Shown: positions 1-8,874, counted from the first letter of the stretch. The stretch is DNA of 64,000 bases from JANNPJ01 sp035474375 (GCA_035474375.1 DATINJ010000333.1:1-64000), one strand, 5' to 3'. Notes: generated from the sequence alone by a model not told the origin. Numbers and translations are program-made.

Positions 1-86
1 TAGGGCGGTCGGATGTGGTCGGGATCTGGCGCCCGGAGGGCAAGGCGGACGGGGGCACCTCCCGGCCCGCTAGGGCTGGGGGATGA

Positions 87-107
87 GACGCCCTGGTGTT
101 GGGCGTC
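87..107. terminator. Hairpin downstream of the Rieske oxygenase gene
   Basis: A perfect 7-bp stem (GACGCCC/GGGCGTC) with a 7-nt loop lies about 115 nt past the stop of the minus-strand Rieske oxygenase gene. There is no T-run, so termination is only a possibility. The rest of positions 1-222 shows no convincing gene on either strand. Confidence 0.3.
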
Positions 108-222
108 GATCGACGACAACGCCGCCATCCGGGATGCCAGGGCCCGACCACGCCGACGGCTCTATTGCCGGAGCCTCTTAGCCGAGCAGAGGGCCCGAGT
201 AGCCCTCAGCTCGGCCCGAGCA

Positions 223-1341
223 TTAGGCCAACCTGGCTTGCACCCAGGCGTGGAACTCGTTGATGTGATGCTCGCTCGGCACCAGCACGCCACCGCCGGC
301 GTAGGCCCGCGATGACATCCCCGGCTGCGTGGCCTCGCAGGCGGCGAAGTCCTGTCGGTTCACCAGATCGAAGAGTTCGACCGACCGGGAGAGGTCGGCT
401 TGTGACTCGACCACGCTGGGCAGGTAGAGCCAGTCGCACTCGACGACGGTCCGGTCGGCAGACATCGGGAACATCCGGTGGAAGATCACGTGATCCGGGA
501 CCAGGTTGATGAACACCGTCGGCTTCACGGTGATCGCGTAGTAGCGACGGTCGTGGTCGGCGTCCACCCCGGGGATGTTCTGCTGCCCCTCGCTGCCATC
601 GACGGTGAAGCCCTTCGCATCCTCGGCGAAAACGGCACCGTGGCCGACGAACATCTGGGCCGCATTGCCCTGCGCGAACTCCGGCAGCATCTCGGTGAGC
701 TCGGGGTGAATCGTGGCGCAGTGGTAGCACTCCATGAAGTTCTCGATGATCAGCTTCCAGTTCGCCTTCACGTCGTAGGTGATCCGGCGGCCGACCACCA
801 GTTCCTCCACCTGCCAGCCACCGATCACGTCCGCCCCACCGAGCCGCTCGTCGGCCGCGCCGATCACCTCGTCCTCAAAGGACGGCGGGTCGTCGGCCAG
901 ACAAACCCAGGCATACCCGAGCCATTCCCGAAGGTGGACGTTCACCAGGCCGTATTCGCTTCGGTCAATGTCCTGCATCTTGGTGAGGTTCGGGGCGGCG
1001 ACCAGCGCGCCGTCCAACCCGTAGGTCCAGGCGTGGTACATGCATTGGATGTTGCGCCTGACCTGGCCAGACTCTTCCTGGCAGAGCCGAGCCCCGCGAT
1101 GCCGGCAGACGTTCAGGAAGGCCCGCAGAGCGCCGTCCCGGCCGCGGACGATGATCACGTTCTCCCGGCCGACCTGCTTGGTGACGAACTGCCCCGGCGA
1201 GCTGAGCTCGCTGGATCGGGCGACCGCGAACCACATCGCCTCGAAGATCCGTTCCTGCTCCCGGACGAAGACACCGGGATCGGTGTAGACGCTGCCGGGA
1301 AGCGTCTGGATCAGGCTCGGCGGCAGACTGACACTGGTCAT
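223..1341 (-). CDS. Rieske-type glycine betaine monooxygenase, oxygenase subunit (probable)
   Basis: A 372-residue Rieske non-heme iron oxygenase alpha subunit. The [2Fe-2S] ligands are C79-x-H81 and C100-x-x-H103. The mononuclear iron region carries E204, H207 and H212 in ECYHCATIHP. The family includes glycine betaine monooxygenase (GbcA/BmoA) and choline monooxygenase. GbcA oxidises glycine betaine to dimethylglycine plus formaldehyde. The neighbouring dimethylglycine oxidase, sarcosine oxidase, choline dehydrogenase and betaine importer favour that role over stachydrine or carnitine demethylation, which stay possible. The ATG at 1341 was chosen because AAAGGA precedes it and the Rieske fold starts soon after. 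The open frame upstream of it is only an overlap with the reductase gene. It is the last gene of a three-gene minus-strand operon, 10 nt after the reductase stop. Confidence 0.85.
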   Translation of the reverse strand: MTSVSLPPSLIQTLPGSVYTDPGVFVREQERIFEAMWFAVARSSELSSPGQFVTKQVGRENVIIVRGRDGALRAFLNVCRHRGARLCQEESGQVRRNIQCMYHAWTYGLDGALVAAPNLTKMQDIDRSEYGLVNVHLREWLGYAWVCLADDPPSFEDEVIGAADERLGGADVIGGWQVEELVVGRRITYDVKANWKLIIENFMECYHCATIHPELTEMLPEFAQGNAAQMFVGHGAVFAEDAKGFTVDGSEGQQNIPGVDADHDRRYYAITVKPTVFINLVPDHVIFHRMFPMSADRTVVECDWLYLPSVVESQADLSRSVELFDLVNRQDFAACEATQPGMSSRAYAGGGVLVPSEHHINEFHAWVQARLA

Positions 1342-1351
1342 CGATGTCCTT

Positions 1352-2587
1352 TCAGAGTGGGTCAGTGGCGAGCTGCTTGCGCCAGCGGCCAAAAACTTTG
1401 GGCTGGCCGATGCCGAGCACGGCGACCGGCCGTCCCTCGCGGCGGTAGACCGCGACGAAACTGTGGGAGGCGACGTCGCCCTCGACGATCTCGACCACGT
1501 CCCCCGGGTGGTAGTGCCCGGCGAACTGCAGCCGCAGACCGTATTGGTCCGACCAGAAGTACGGCACTCCAGCCGTGGCCGACTGTCGGGGTGCGGGCAG
1601 GCCGAGCAGGGTGGCGACCGCCACTGCCGGGTGCTGCAGGGCATTCGTCCAGTGCTCGTACCGGATCACCCGGCCGGCGAACCGACTGTGGGTGGCGGCG
1701 CAGTCGCCGGTCGCCACCACACCGGGCAGATTGGTCGCGCCGCCTTCGGTGATCGCCACCCCGCCCCGCAGGTCACCGCCCGGACCGGCGCCGAGGACGC
1801 CGGAACCGGCCAGCCACTCGGTGTTCGGAATCGACCCGATCCCGACCAGGACGACGTCCGCGGGCAGGGTCCGACCGTCCGCCAATCGGACGCCGCCCAC
1901 TTTGCTCGGATCGCTGTCATCGACGCCGGTGTCATTGGCTGGGACCAGCGCCTCGACCCGGACGCCGGTCAGTACCTGCACGCCACGGGTGGCATGCAGG
2001 GCGGCGAAGACCGCCCCGAGTTCCTCACCCAGCGGCCCGGCCAGCGCGGTCGCCGCCATCTCGATCAGCGTCACCTGCACGCCCAGCTCGAGCGCGGTGG
2101 AGGCGATCTCGGCACCGATGAAGCCACCGCCGACAACGACCAGTTGAGCGCCGGGGACCAGTTCGGCCCGCAACGCCAGCGCATCGTCCACCGTGCGCAG
2201 CGTGTGTACGCCCCACAACGGCCCAACCCCGGTCGGATCGGGCAGCTGTCGAGCTCGGGCCCCGGTAGCGATCACCACCCCGTCGCAGACCACTGGCTCG
2301 GCGTCGGCCACCTCGATCAGATAGCCGCTGGCCTGCGCCTTCAACGCCGTTGCCCGCTGCCCGAGCCGCCACTCCACCTTCAGATCGGCATCCGACGGCA
2401 TCGACAACGAAAGATCGGCTACGTCCTGACGGCCGGCCAGGAAATCCTTGGACAACGGCGGCCGGTCGTAGGGGTCGTGCTTCTCCTCGCCGATCACGAC
2501 AAGTCGACCCTCGAACCCGGCCGCCCGCAACGCCCGGACGGCCGACAATCCGGCGAGTGACGCACCGACAACGGCGATGGTGTCCAT
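1352..2587 (-). CDS. FAD-dependent ferredoxin reductase (Rieske oxygenase electron donor)
   Basis: A 411-residue pyridine nucleotide-disulphide-type flavoprotein of the rhodocoxin/putidaredoxin reductase family. The N-terminal FAD motif is VVGASLAGLSAVRAL, followed by DRPPLSKDFL. A second Rossmann motif, VVVGGGFIGAEIAS, binds NAD(P)H, and a late ATGDCAA motif contacts FAD. Length is normal for the family. It should pass electrons from NAD(P)H to the Rieske ferredoxin encoded just upstream in the operon (34 nt away) and so to the oxygenase encoded 10 nt downstream. In Pseudomonas the betaine monooxygenase uses one fused reductase (GbcB) instead, so this three-protein chain is a different architecture. 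The function is inferred from family and operon. Confidence 0.85.
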   Translation of the reverse strand: MDTIAVVGASLAGLSAVRALRAAGFEGRLVVIGEEKHDPYDRPPLSKDFLAGRQDVADLSLSMPSDADLKVEWRLGQRATALKAQASGYLIEVADAEPVVCDGVVIATGARARQLPDPTGVGPLWGVHTLRTVDDALALRAELVPGAQLVVVGGGFIGAEIASTALELGVQVTLIEMAATALAGPLGEELGAVFAALHATRGVQVLTGVRVEALVPANDTGVDDSDPSKVGGVRLADGRTLPADVVLVGIGSIPNTEWLAGSGVLGAGPGGDLRGGVAITEGGATNLPGVVATGDCAATHSRFAGRVIRYEHWTNALQHPAVAVATLLGLPAPRQSATAGVPYFWSDQYGLRLQFAGHYHPGDVVEIVEGDVASHSFVAVYRREGRPVAVLGIGQPKVFGRWRKQLATDPL

Positions 2588-2621
2588 CAGTTCTCCTCAG
2601 ACCTACTCAGGGCAGTCAGCG

Positions 2622-2924
2622 TTAATCGCGGACGACGAAGATAGTGCCGTCCTCGACTACCACAGAGTGGGTCCGTACCGGCTCTTTGGCCGGCGGGCCG
2701 TTGGGTTTTCCGGTTCGCAGGTCGAAGCAGGAGGCGTGCAGTGGGCACTCGACCGTGCAGTCGTCCTCCACGAAGCCGTCGGCCAGTGAAGCGTCCTGAT
2801 GGGTACACGTGTCGTCAATCGCGAAGAACTCACCGGCCACATTGAAGACGGCGATCGGCACCTCGAGCTCGAGCCGGAAGGCCTCGCCCTCGGGCAGGTC
2901 CGCCACCGCGCACACCTTGATCAC
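2622..2924 (-). CDS. Rieske [2Fe-2S] ferredoxin
   Basis: A 100-residue Rieske ferredoxin with ligands C40-T-H42 and C60-x-x-H63 (ECPLH). This is the bacterial non-heme-oxygenase ferredoxin type rather than a plant-type ferredoxin. It probably shuttles electrons from the reductase encoded next in the operon to the oxygenase subunit. The GTG at 2924 was chosen: AGGAG lies 9 nt upstream and the encoded protein begins exactly at the first beta strand. A longer upstream open frame has no ribosome site and would add residues unlike the family. It is the first gene of the operon and is divergent from the IclR gene, with 199 nt of shared promoter region. Confidence 0.85.
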   Translation of the reverse strand: MIKVCAVADLPEGEAFRLELEVPIAVFNVAGEFFAIDDTCTHQDASLADGFVEDDCTVECPLHASCFDLRTGKPNGPPAKEPVRTHSVVVEDGTIFVVRD

Positions 2925-2942
2925 GCCGGCACACTCCTGCCT

Positions 2943-3037
2943 GTTGCGTCTTCCACAACCGATAGTGCTATCTGCAACAAGCGTGCGGGTAGTCCGAGTG
3001 CTCGTCAATAGCTGCACCGGCCCCGGTATTGCGGTTC
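2943..3037. promoter_or_regulatory. Divergent promoter region with candidate IclR operator half-sites
   Basis: The 199-nt gap between the ferredoxin and IclR genes holds GTTGCG at 2943-2948, an imperfect dyad GATAGTGCTATC followed by TGCAAC, and GGTATTGCGGTTC at 3025-3037. The last matches 9 of 13 positions of the CGYATYRCGCAAC motif found upstream of the choline dehydrogenase, proV and dimethylglycine oxidase genes. An operator role is inferred from this recurrence. Confidence 0.35.
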
Positions 3038-3123
3038 CCTGGTGTTCCCGGCCACCCGCGCGCTACCCGAGAGCTACCCGGCCCTAGCGTGAATGCCTAA
3101 TTTTCGGCAGCTAAGGTGCAGGT

Positions 3124-3933
3124 ATGGGGGATGAACCGACTGACGAGGGGGACGCCGTCCCTAACCAGGCCCCGGCCCAGGTGCAGTCCGTCGATCGAGC
3201 TCTGGCCGTCCTCGACCTGCTGGCCCAGCGCGGTGAGGTCGGCGTCACCGAGCTCGCCGCAGAACTCGGCGTGCACAAATCCACCGCTTTTCGGCTCGTC
3301 ACCGCCCTGGAGCGGCGACAGCTCGTGGAACAGGTAGGAGATCGCGGAAAGTACCGGCTCGGCCTGGGCATCCTCCGGCTCGCTGCGGCCACCACCGGCC
3401 GGCTGGAGGTCACCCGAGAGGGTCAGGCGGTATGCGAGCGGCTGGCCCGCGAACTCGGCGAGACGGTCAACGTGGCGATCCTGGACGAGGGCTCAGCGGT
3501 CAACGTGCTGCAGGAGTTCGGCAACGCCGCGGTCGGCAGCCGCAACTGGATCGGCCGGCGGACCGCCCTGCATGCCACCTCCAGCGGCAAGGTGCTGCTC
3601 GCCTTCGCCGACGAGACGCTGCGCAAGAGCGTGCTGAGCGAGCCGCTGGAGCGGCACACCCCACGAACCGTGACCGATCCGGCCGAGCTGCGCCGCCAGC
3701 TCGACGACGCCGTCCGGCTCGGCTGGGCGGCCACGAACGAGGAGCTGGAGGTCGGGCTGACCGCGATCGCGGCGCCGATCCGCGACGGTTCCGGCAAGGT
3801 GGTTGCGGCGGTCAGCGTCTCCGGCCCGTCCTACCGGCTGACGGCGGAGTCATTCATCGACGTCGCCCCGCGACTGATCGCGGGCGCGGCCGAGATCAGC
3901 ACCCGGCTGGGGCACTACTCCGCAAACGGGTGA
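3124..3933 (+). CDS. IclR-family transcriptional regulator
   Basis: A 269-residue IclR regulator. An N-terminal winged helix-turn-helix (about residues 28-85, with QSVDRALAVLDLLA and GVHKSTAFRLVTALE) is followed by the IclR effector-binding domain, including RTALHATSSGKVLLAF and the C-terminal GLTAIAAPIRDGSG stretch. It is divergent from the Rieske oxygenase operon and sits inside the betaine catabolic island, so it is the likely local regulator. Effectors could be betaine, dimethylglycine or a choline intermediate; none can be read from sequence. The start is ATG at 3124. The stop codon is the first base triplet of a strong hairpin terminator shared with the convergent DUF805 gene. Confidence 0.85.
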   Translation: MGDEPTDEGDAVPNQAPAQVQSVDRALAVLDLLAQRGEVGVTELAAELGVHKSTAFRLVTALERRQLVEQVGDRGKYRLGLGILRLAAATTGRLEVTREGQAVCERLARELGETVNVAILDEGSAVNVLQEFGNAAVGSRNWIGRRTALHATSSGKVLLAFADETLRKSVLSEPLERHTPRTVTDPAELRRQLDDAVRLGWAATNEELEVGLTAIAAPIRDGSGKVVAAVSVSGPSYRLTAESFIDVAPRLIAGAAEISTRLGHYSANG

Positions 3934-3961
3934 TTCCCCCGCACTGAGTGCAGGGGAATCA
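3931..3961. terminator. Bidirectional terminator hairpin
   Basis: TGATTCCCC (3931-3939) pairs with GGGGAATCA (3953-3961), and GCACT/AGTGC pair inside it. The left arm begins with the IclR stop codon. It lies between convergent genes and can serve both. Confidence 0.7.
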
Positions 3962-3990
3962 CTTTGGGACGAAAATCAGGGACGAACCGG

Positions 3991-4398
3991 TCAGGCCTGA
4001 CCCCAGCCAGCGTTCGGCGCCTGGCCGTACTCGCCGTGCCCCGGCTCTTCCTTCGGCGACGGACCGTACTGGTTGGTGCCCGGCTTGCTGTCCGAGACGT
4101 ACCAGACGAGCAGAACGATCCAGCCGATGATGATGGCAAACCAGAGCAACTGCCACCAGCCGGACCGGCCGGTGTCGTGCAGCCGACGAGCGCCGACCGC
4201 AAGGCCGGGCACCAGGAGCGCAAGGTTCACGAGATAGCCGAGGATCCTCGTGCCGATGATCTGCTCGATGATCGACACGACGATGCCCAAGAGGAACGTG
4301 GCCAGTGCGTAGAACCAGAACTCCGAGCGCCGGGCACGGCCGGAGAAGTCGGCATATTTCTTGGTCAGGACCGTGGTGACGGCGTCTTGGAAAGACAC
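3991..4398 (-). CDS. DUF805 family membrane protein
   Basis: A 135-residue small inner-membrane protein with the DUF805 hallmark start (FSGRARRSEFWFYAL) and GARRLHDTGRSGWWQLL later on. I count three to four membrane segments: FYALATFLLGIVVSII, ILGYLVNLALLVPGLAV and LLWFAIIIGWIVLLVWYV. A hydrophilic Gly/Pro/Gln tail follows. The function of the family is not known. The start is GTG at 4398 because AGGAG stands 7 nt upstream. It sits between the IclR gene and betB but shows no metabolic link to them. Confidence 0.85.
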   Translation of the reverse strand: MSFQDAVTTVLTKKYADFSGRARRSEFWFYALATFLLGIVVSIIEQIIGTRILGYLVNLALLVPGLAVGARRLHDTGRSGWWQLLWFAIIIGWIVLLVWYVSDSKPGTNQYGPSPKEEPGHGEYGQAPNAGWGQA

Positions 4399-4522
4399 GA
4401 AGTTTCTCCTGGGAGTCTGCTGTATAGATCAGGGGGCGAGCGAACGTAACATCCGCCGCAGGCACCGCGCAGCCCTTTTTGCCTCATCCCTCACACCAAG
4501 ATCAAATTGACGTCTCAACCAG

Positions 4523-6031
4523 TCAGGGCTTGCCGCCGGAGAACCAGTACTGCGCGGCCGGTGCGGTGTTCTCGTAGACGTGCTTGGCCTCGCGGTATTC
4601 GGCCAAACCGGAAGGGCCCAACTCGCGCCCGGAACCGGAGAGCTTGAAACCACCCCATTCGGCCTGCGGCAGGTACGGGCCGAAAGCGTTGATCCACACC
4701 GTGCCGTGCCGAAGTCGACCGGCGACTCGGTGCGCTTTGGCCCGATCTGCCGTCCACACCCCACCGGCCAGCCCGTAATCCGTGTCATTGCCGAGAAACA
4801 CTGCCTCGTGCTCGGTTTCGAACCGCTCCACGGTCATGATCGGACCGAACGTCTCCTCCTGCACGATCCGCATCTCGCGGTGGCAGTCGACGAAAATAGT
4901 TGGCTGGTAATAGAAGCCGTCCTGCAGGGCGGCGTCCTTGGGTCGCTGCCCACCGGTCAGCAACCTGGCCCCCTCGGACAGCCCAAGCTCCACGTACCCC
5001 TCGACCTTGTCCCGGTGTGCGGCCGAGACCAGCGGCGGCATCTCGGTTGCCTCGTCCAGTCCGCTGCCGATCCGGATCAGCTCCGCCCGGCGGGCCAGTT
5101 CGGTGACGAACTCGTCGTGAATCGAACTGTGCAGCAACAGTCGGGTGCCGGCCGAGCAGACCTGACCGGCATGCAGGAAGACCGCGGTCAGCGCGGCGTC
5201 CAGGGCGGCATCCAGATCGGCGTCGGCAAAGACGATGTTCGGGTTCTTGCCGCCCAGCTCGAGCGCCACCTTCTTCACCGTCTCCGCGGCCGAGCGCATG
5301 ATCGCCCGGCCGGTGGAGAGACCTCCGGTAAAGGAGACCAGGTCGACGTCCTTGCTCTCGACCATCGGGGCGCCGACCGCCGGACCGGAGCCCAGCACCA
5401 GGTTCACCACCCCAGCCGGGATCCCGGCCTCGACCAACAGCTCGACCAGGATCAGGGTGCTCAGCGGCGTCACCTCGCTCGGCTTGAGGATCACCGTGTT
5501 GCCCGCCGCCAGCGCCGGTGCCACCTTCCAGGACATCTGCAGCAGCGGGTAGTTCCACGGCCCGATCAGCGCGCATACCCCGATCGGCTCGTAGACCACC
5601 CGGCTGACCACGGCCGGGTCACCGGCGTCCACCAAGCGGCCCGGGTCGCCGACCGCCAACGCCGCGTAATAGCGGAAAACGGCGATCACGTCGTCCACGT
5701 CGAACCCGCTCTCGGCCAGCGTCTTGCCGGTGTCGAGGGTCTCCACCATGGCGATCCGCGAGCGGTTCCGGGTCAGCAGGTCCGCCACCCGGAACAACAG
5801 TGCCGAACGCTCGGTGGCGGGCGTGGTGGGCCACGGGCCGTGATCGAACGCCTTCCGGGCCGCAGCGACGGCGGCCAGCGCGTCGGCGGCGCTGCCCTCG
5901 TCGATTCGCTGAAGCGCCGATTGGTCCGAGGGGTTGATCACCTCCCGGCTGCCGCCGTCCACCGCCGCGACCCACGCGCCGTCGATGAAGAACGCGCCGT
6001 CAAGGTGCATGGCGGTGTCAGGAGTCGACAT
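4523..6031 (-). CDS. betB: Betaine aldehyde dehydrogenase
   Basis: A 502-residue NAD(P)-dependent aldehyde dehydrogenase of normal length. Catalytic residues are visible: N160 in GPWNYPLLQ, K183 in ILKPSE, E258 in ALELGGKNP and C292 in GQVCSAG. In this context it should oxidise betaine aldehyde, produced by the choline dehydrogenase encoded at 7165-8874, to glycine betaine. Other aldehydes such as 4-trimethylaminobutyraldehyde cannot be excluded. The ATG at 6031 is preferred over a GTG 15 nt upstream because GGAG lies 9 nt before it. It is transcribed in the same direction as purU, and a 50-bp inverted-repeat element lies between the two genes. Confidence 0.88.
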   Translation of the reverse strand: MSTPDTAMHLDGAFFIDGAWVAAVDGGSREVINPSDQSALQRIDEGSAADALAAVAAARKAFDHGPWPTTPATERSALLFRVADLLTRNRSRIAMVETLDTGKTLAESGFDVDDVIAVFRYYAALAVGDPGRLVDAGDPAVVSRVVYEPIGVCALIGPWNYPLLQMSWKVAPALAAGNTVILKPSEVTPLSTLILVELLVEAGIPAGVVNLVLGSGPAVGAPMVESKDVDLVSFTGGLSTGRAIMRSAAETVKKVALELGGKNPNIVFADADLDAALDAALTAVFLHAGQVCSAGTRLLLHSSIHDEFVTELARRAELIRIGSGLDEATEMPPLVSAAHRDKVEGYVELGLSEGARLLTGGQRPKDAALQDGFYYQPTIFVDCHREMRIVQEETFGPIMTVERFETEHEAVFLGNDTDYGLAGGVWTADRAKAHRVAGRLRHGTVWINAFGPYLPQAEWGGFKLSGSGRELGPSGLAEYREAKHVYENTAPAAQYWFSGGKP

Positions 6032-6057
6032 CAGGAGTATCTCCACTTCATTCGCTC

Positions 6058-6107
6058 GTGATCATGCACGGTTGCTCGCTTCCAGCCGGGCAACCTTGCA
6101 TGATCAC
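6058..6107. repeat. 50-bp inverted-repeat element, copy 1
   Basis: Arms at 6058-6075 (GTGATCATGCACGGTTGC) and 6090-6107 are complementary except for one base and flank a 14-nt loop. It lies between purU and betB. Other intact copies are at 13350-13399 and 62078-62127, with a half copy at 61930-61947. Confidence 0.85.
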
Positions 6108-6122
6108 CGCTGGTTTTGGGGG

Positions 6123-6995
6123 TCAGCGGAAGACAACGGTATGCGAGCCGTTCAGCAGCACTCGCCGTTCGACGTGCCATTGCACCGCGCGAGCCAGCGC
6201 CAGACACTCGGCGTCCCGACCGATCACGACGAACTCCTCCGGCCCGTGCGCATGATCCACCCGGATCAGCTCCTGCTCGATGATCGGGCCCTCGTCCAGA
6301 TCCGGGGTGACGTAGTGCGCGGTGGCACCGATCACCTTGACTCCGCGATCGTAGGCCTGGTGGTACGGCCGGGCACCGGTGAAACTGGGCAGGAACGAGT
6401 GATGGATGTTGATCGCCCTACCCTCCAGGCGCTTGCAGACGTCGTCCGAGAGCACCTGCATATAGCGAGCCAGGACGACGAGATCGATCTGGTACTCGGC
6501 TACCACCTCGAGCAGACGGGCCTCGGCGGCGGCCTTGGTGTCCCGAGTGACGGGAATGTGGACGAACGGGATCCCGGCCGCGGTCGCGACATCCTCAAGA
6601 TCGCGGTGGTTCGAGACGATCACCGGGAGTTCGACCTTGAGCTGGTCCATCTTCCAGCGGTACAGCAGGTCGTTCAGGCAGTGCCCGAACTTGCTCACCA
6701 TGATCAGCACCCGGGGCCGCTCGTCCACCCCGACCAACTGCCAGGACATCTGATAGGCGTCACCGAGCGCAGCGAAGTCCTGGCCCAACGACGCGGAGGT
6801 GGCCGGCTCGGTGTCGGTGGCTGTGCCGTCAGTCACGAAGTGCACCCGCATGAAGAACCGGCCGGTCTTCCGGTCACCGAACTGGCGGTTGTCGATGATG
6901 TCGCAGCCGTGCTCCAGGAGGTAACTGGACACCGCGTGGACGATCCCCCGCTGTTCTGGGCAGGCCAACGTGAGGACAAACTCGTCAGACGGCAT
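6123..6995 (-). CDS. purU: Formyltetrahydrofolate deformylase
   Basis: A 290-residue PurU. The N-terminal ACT domain (FVLTLACPEQRGIVHAVS) regulates the family. The formyl-transferase-type hydrolase domain carries N196 and H198 in AINIHHSFLPSF and D234 in LDEGPIIEQE. It hydrolyses 10-formyl-THF to formate and THF. In betaine-demethylating bacteria purU clusters with these genes because dimethylglycine and sarcosine oxidation load methyl carbon onto THF, and PurU then recycles the cofactor. GGAG lies 5 nt before the ATG at 6995. It shares a 169-nt divergent promoter region with the choline dehydrogenase gene, which contains a candidate operator at 7056-7068. Confidence 0.92.
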   Translation of the reverse strand: MPSDEFVLTLACPEQRGIVHAVSSYLLEHGCDIIDNRQFGDRKTGRFFMRVHFVTDGTATDTEPATSASLGQDFAALGDAYQMSWQLVGVDERPRVLIMVSKFGHCLNDLLYRWKMDQLKVELPVIVSNHRDLEDVATAAGIPFVHIPVTRDTKAAAEARLLEVVAEYQIDLVVLARYMQVLSDDVCKRLEGRAINIHHSFLPSFTGARPYHQAYDRGVKVIGATAHYVTPDLDEGPIIEQELIRVDHAHGPEEFVVIGRDAECLALARAVQWHVERRVLLNGSHTVVFR

Positions 6996-7055
6996 CCGGG
7001 CTCCTTATTTGATCTGGGGTCTTCCCACCGACGTTGCATAGGATGAAACTAGGTT

Positions 7056-7068
7056 CGTATTACGCAAC
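7056..7068 (+). promoter_or_regulatory. Candidate choline/betaine operator, site A
   Basis: CGTATTACGCAAC between divergent purU and the choline dehydrogenase gene. Its core is a near palindrome, CGTA-T-TACG. It matches sites at 9095-9107 and 13492-13504 (reverse strand). A further GTTGC half-site is at 7033. Confidence 0.45.
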
Positions 7069-7164
7069 GATGTACGCCACGATGCGCCGTCACTACCGCG
7101 CCGTCAAGCAGTCGGGGGCTTGATCGCTGAACGGGCGGGCGCAATGCCACTCCTGGAGGAACCC

Positions 7165-8874
7165 ATGGCTCGCCCCGACGGCTCCACGGCCGCCCACTAC
7201 GACTATGTGATCGTCGGCGGAGGTTCGGCGGGCTGCGTGCTCGCGAATCGGCTGAGCGAGGATCCGAGCACGACGGTCCTGCTCCTGGAGGCCGGCCGCT
7301 CGGACTACCCGTGGGACATCCTCACCCACATGCCGGCCGCGCTCACCATGGTCATCGGCAACCCGCTGTACGACTGGCGCTACCAGAGCGAGCCGGAGAA
7401 GTTCATGAACGGCCGGCGGGTCGCGCACGGCCGGGGCAAGCTGCTCGGCGGCTCCAGCAGCATCAACGGGATGATCTTCCAGCGTGGCAACCCGCTTGAC
7501 CTGGAGCGCTGGGCCGCCGACGCCGGGATGGAGAGCTGGAGCTACGCGCACTGCCTGCCGTACTTCAAACGGATGGAGAACTGCCTGACCGGGGCCGACG
7601 ACTGGCGCGGCGGCGAGGGCCCGCTCGTGCTGGAGCGTGGCCCGGCGACGAACCCGCTCTTCGGGGCATTCTTCGCGGCCGCCCAGGAAGCCGGCTACCC
7701 GATGACCAGCGATGTCAACGGGTACCAGCAGGAGGGCTTCAACCGGTTCGACCGAACGATCAAGAACGGCCGTCGCTGGTCGGCCTCCGACGCCTACCTG
7801 CGCCCGGCGAACAAGACCCGGAAAAACCTGACCGTGCAGTGCCTGTCTCTGGTCCACCGGGTGATCTTCAAAGGCACGCGCGCGGTCGGCGTCGAATACA
7901 CCCGGTCGCTGCCGTTCGGCGGGCCGCTCGGCCGAATCGGCAGCGGGGTCCGCAGGGTCCTGGCCGGTGAGGTGGTTCTCAGTGGTGGGGCGATCAACAC
8001 CCCGCAACTGCTGCAGCTGTCCGGGATCGGCAACGCCGGCGAACTGGGTGCATTGGGTATCCCGGTGGTCGCCGACCTGCCCGGAGTCGGGGAGAACCTG
8101 CAGGATCACCTCGAGGCCTACGTGCAGTACGCGTCCAAGCAGCCGGTCTCGCTGGCACCGTCGTTGAAGCTGCGGAACCGGCCCAAGATCGGCCTGGAGT
8201 GGCTGCTGCGGAAGACCGGCCCGGCATCCACCAACCATTTCGAGGGCGGTGGCTTCACCCGCAGCAACGAGGACGTCGCGTACCCGAACCTGATGTTCCA
8301 CTTCCTGCCGGTCGCCGTCCGCTACGACGGCACCAGCCCGATCACCGGGCACGGCTATCAGGTGCACATCGGGCCGATGTACTCAGACGCCCGGGGCAGC
8401 GTGAAGGTGGTCTCGAAGGACCCCCGAGTCGCGCCCGCCCTGAACTTCAACTACCTGTCCACCGATCAGGACCGGCGGGAGTGGGTGGAGGCGATCCGGG
8501 TGGCTCGGGACATCCTCACCCAGCCGGCCTTCGAGGAGTACAACGACGGCGAGATCTCGCCCGGCCCTGGTGTGGCCACCGACGAGGAGATCCTCGACTG
8601 GGTGGCTCGGGATGCGGAGACCGCGTACCACCCGTCGTGCACCGCGCGGATGGGCACCGACGAACTGTCCGTCCTGGACCCGTTGACGATGAAGGTGCAC
8701 GGCGTCGAAGGGTTGCGGGTGGCCGACGCCTCGGCGATGCCCTACGTGACCAATGGGAACATTTACGCGCCGGTGATGATGCTGGCCGAGCGGGCAGCCG
8801 ACCTGATCCGCGGGCTGACGCCGCTGCCCGCCGAGCCGATTCCGTTCTACCGGCACGAACAACATCAGCACTGA
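7165..8874 (+). CDS. betA: Choline dehydrogenase (GMC oxidoreductase)
   Basis: A 569-residue GMC-family flavoprotein. The FAD-binding motif YVIVGGGSAGCVLANRL comes at about residue 14. The GMC signature HGRGKLLGGSSSINGMIFQR and the C-terminal AYHPSCTARMG and VTNGNIYAPVMM segments carry the catalytic His and Asn positions. It probably oxidises choline to betaine aldehyde at the membrane, with BetB completing the step to glycine betaine. Start choice: ATG at 7165 has a strong GGAGGA just upstream. In-frame ATGs at 7120 and 7144 have no ribosome site. It is divergent from purU. A GC-rich hairpin follows the stop at 8877-8890. Confidence 0.87.
   Translation: MARPDGSTAAHYDYVIVGGGSAGCVLANRLSEDPSTTVLLLEAGRSDYPWDILTHMPAALTMVIGNPLYDWRYQSEPEKFMNGRRVAHGRGKLLGGSSSINGMIFQRGNPLDLERWAADAGMESWSYAHCLPYFKRMENCLTGADDWRGGEGPLVLERGPATNPLFGAFFAAAQEAGYPMTSDVNGYQQEGFNRFDRTIKNGRRWSASDAYLRPANKTRKNLTVQCLSLVHRVIFKGTRAVGVEYTRSLPFGGPLGRIGSGVRRVLAGEVVLSGGAINTPQLLQLSGIGNAGELGALGIPVVADLPGVGENLQDHLEAYVQYASKQPVSLAPSLKLRNRPKIGLEWLLRKTGPASTNHFEGGGFTRSNEDVAYPNLMFHFLPVAVRYDGTSPITGHGYQVHIGPMYSDARGSVKVVSKDPRVAPALNFNYLSTDQDRREWVEAIRVARDILTQPAFEEYNDGEISPGPGVATDEEILDWVARDAETAYHPSCTARMGTDELSVLDPLTMKVHGVEGLRVADASAMPYVTNGNIYAPVMMLAERAADLIRGLTPLPAEPIPFYRHEQHQH

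Noticed and set aside
478..1752. Long plus-strand frame opposite the Rieske oxygenase and reductase genes
   Set aside because: It is a mirror of codon bias in GC-rich DNA; no domain, no ribosome site, and the opposite strand has clear catalytic motifs.
4580..6061. 493-codon plus-strand frame opposite betB
   Set aside because: Antisense shadow of a recognised aldehyde dehydrogenase; composition is His/Arg/Gln-rich without domains.
7093..8367. 424-codon minus-strand frame opposite betA
   Set aside because: Shadow of the GMC oxidoreductase gene; no family resemblance.
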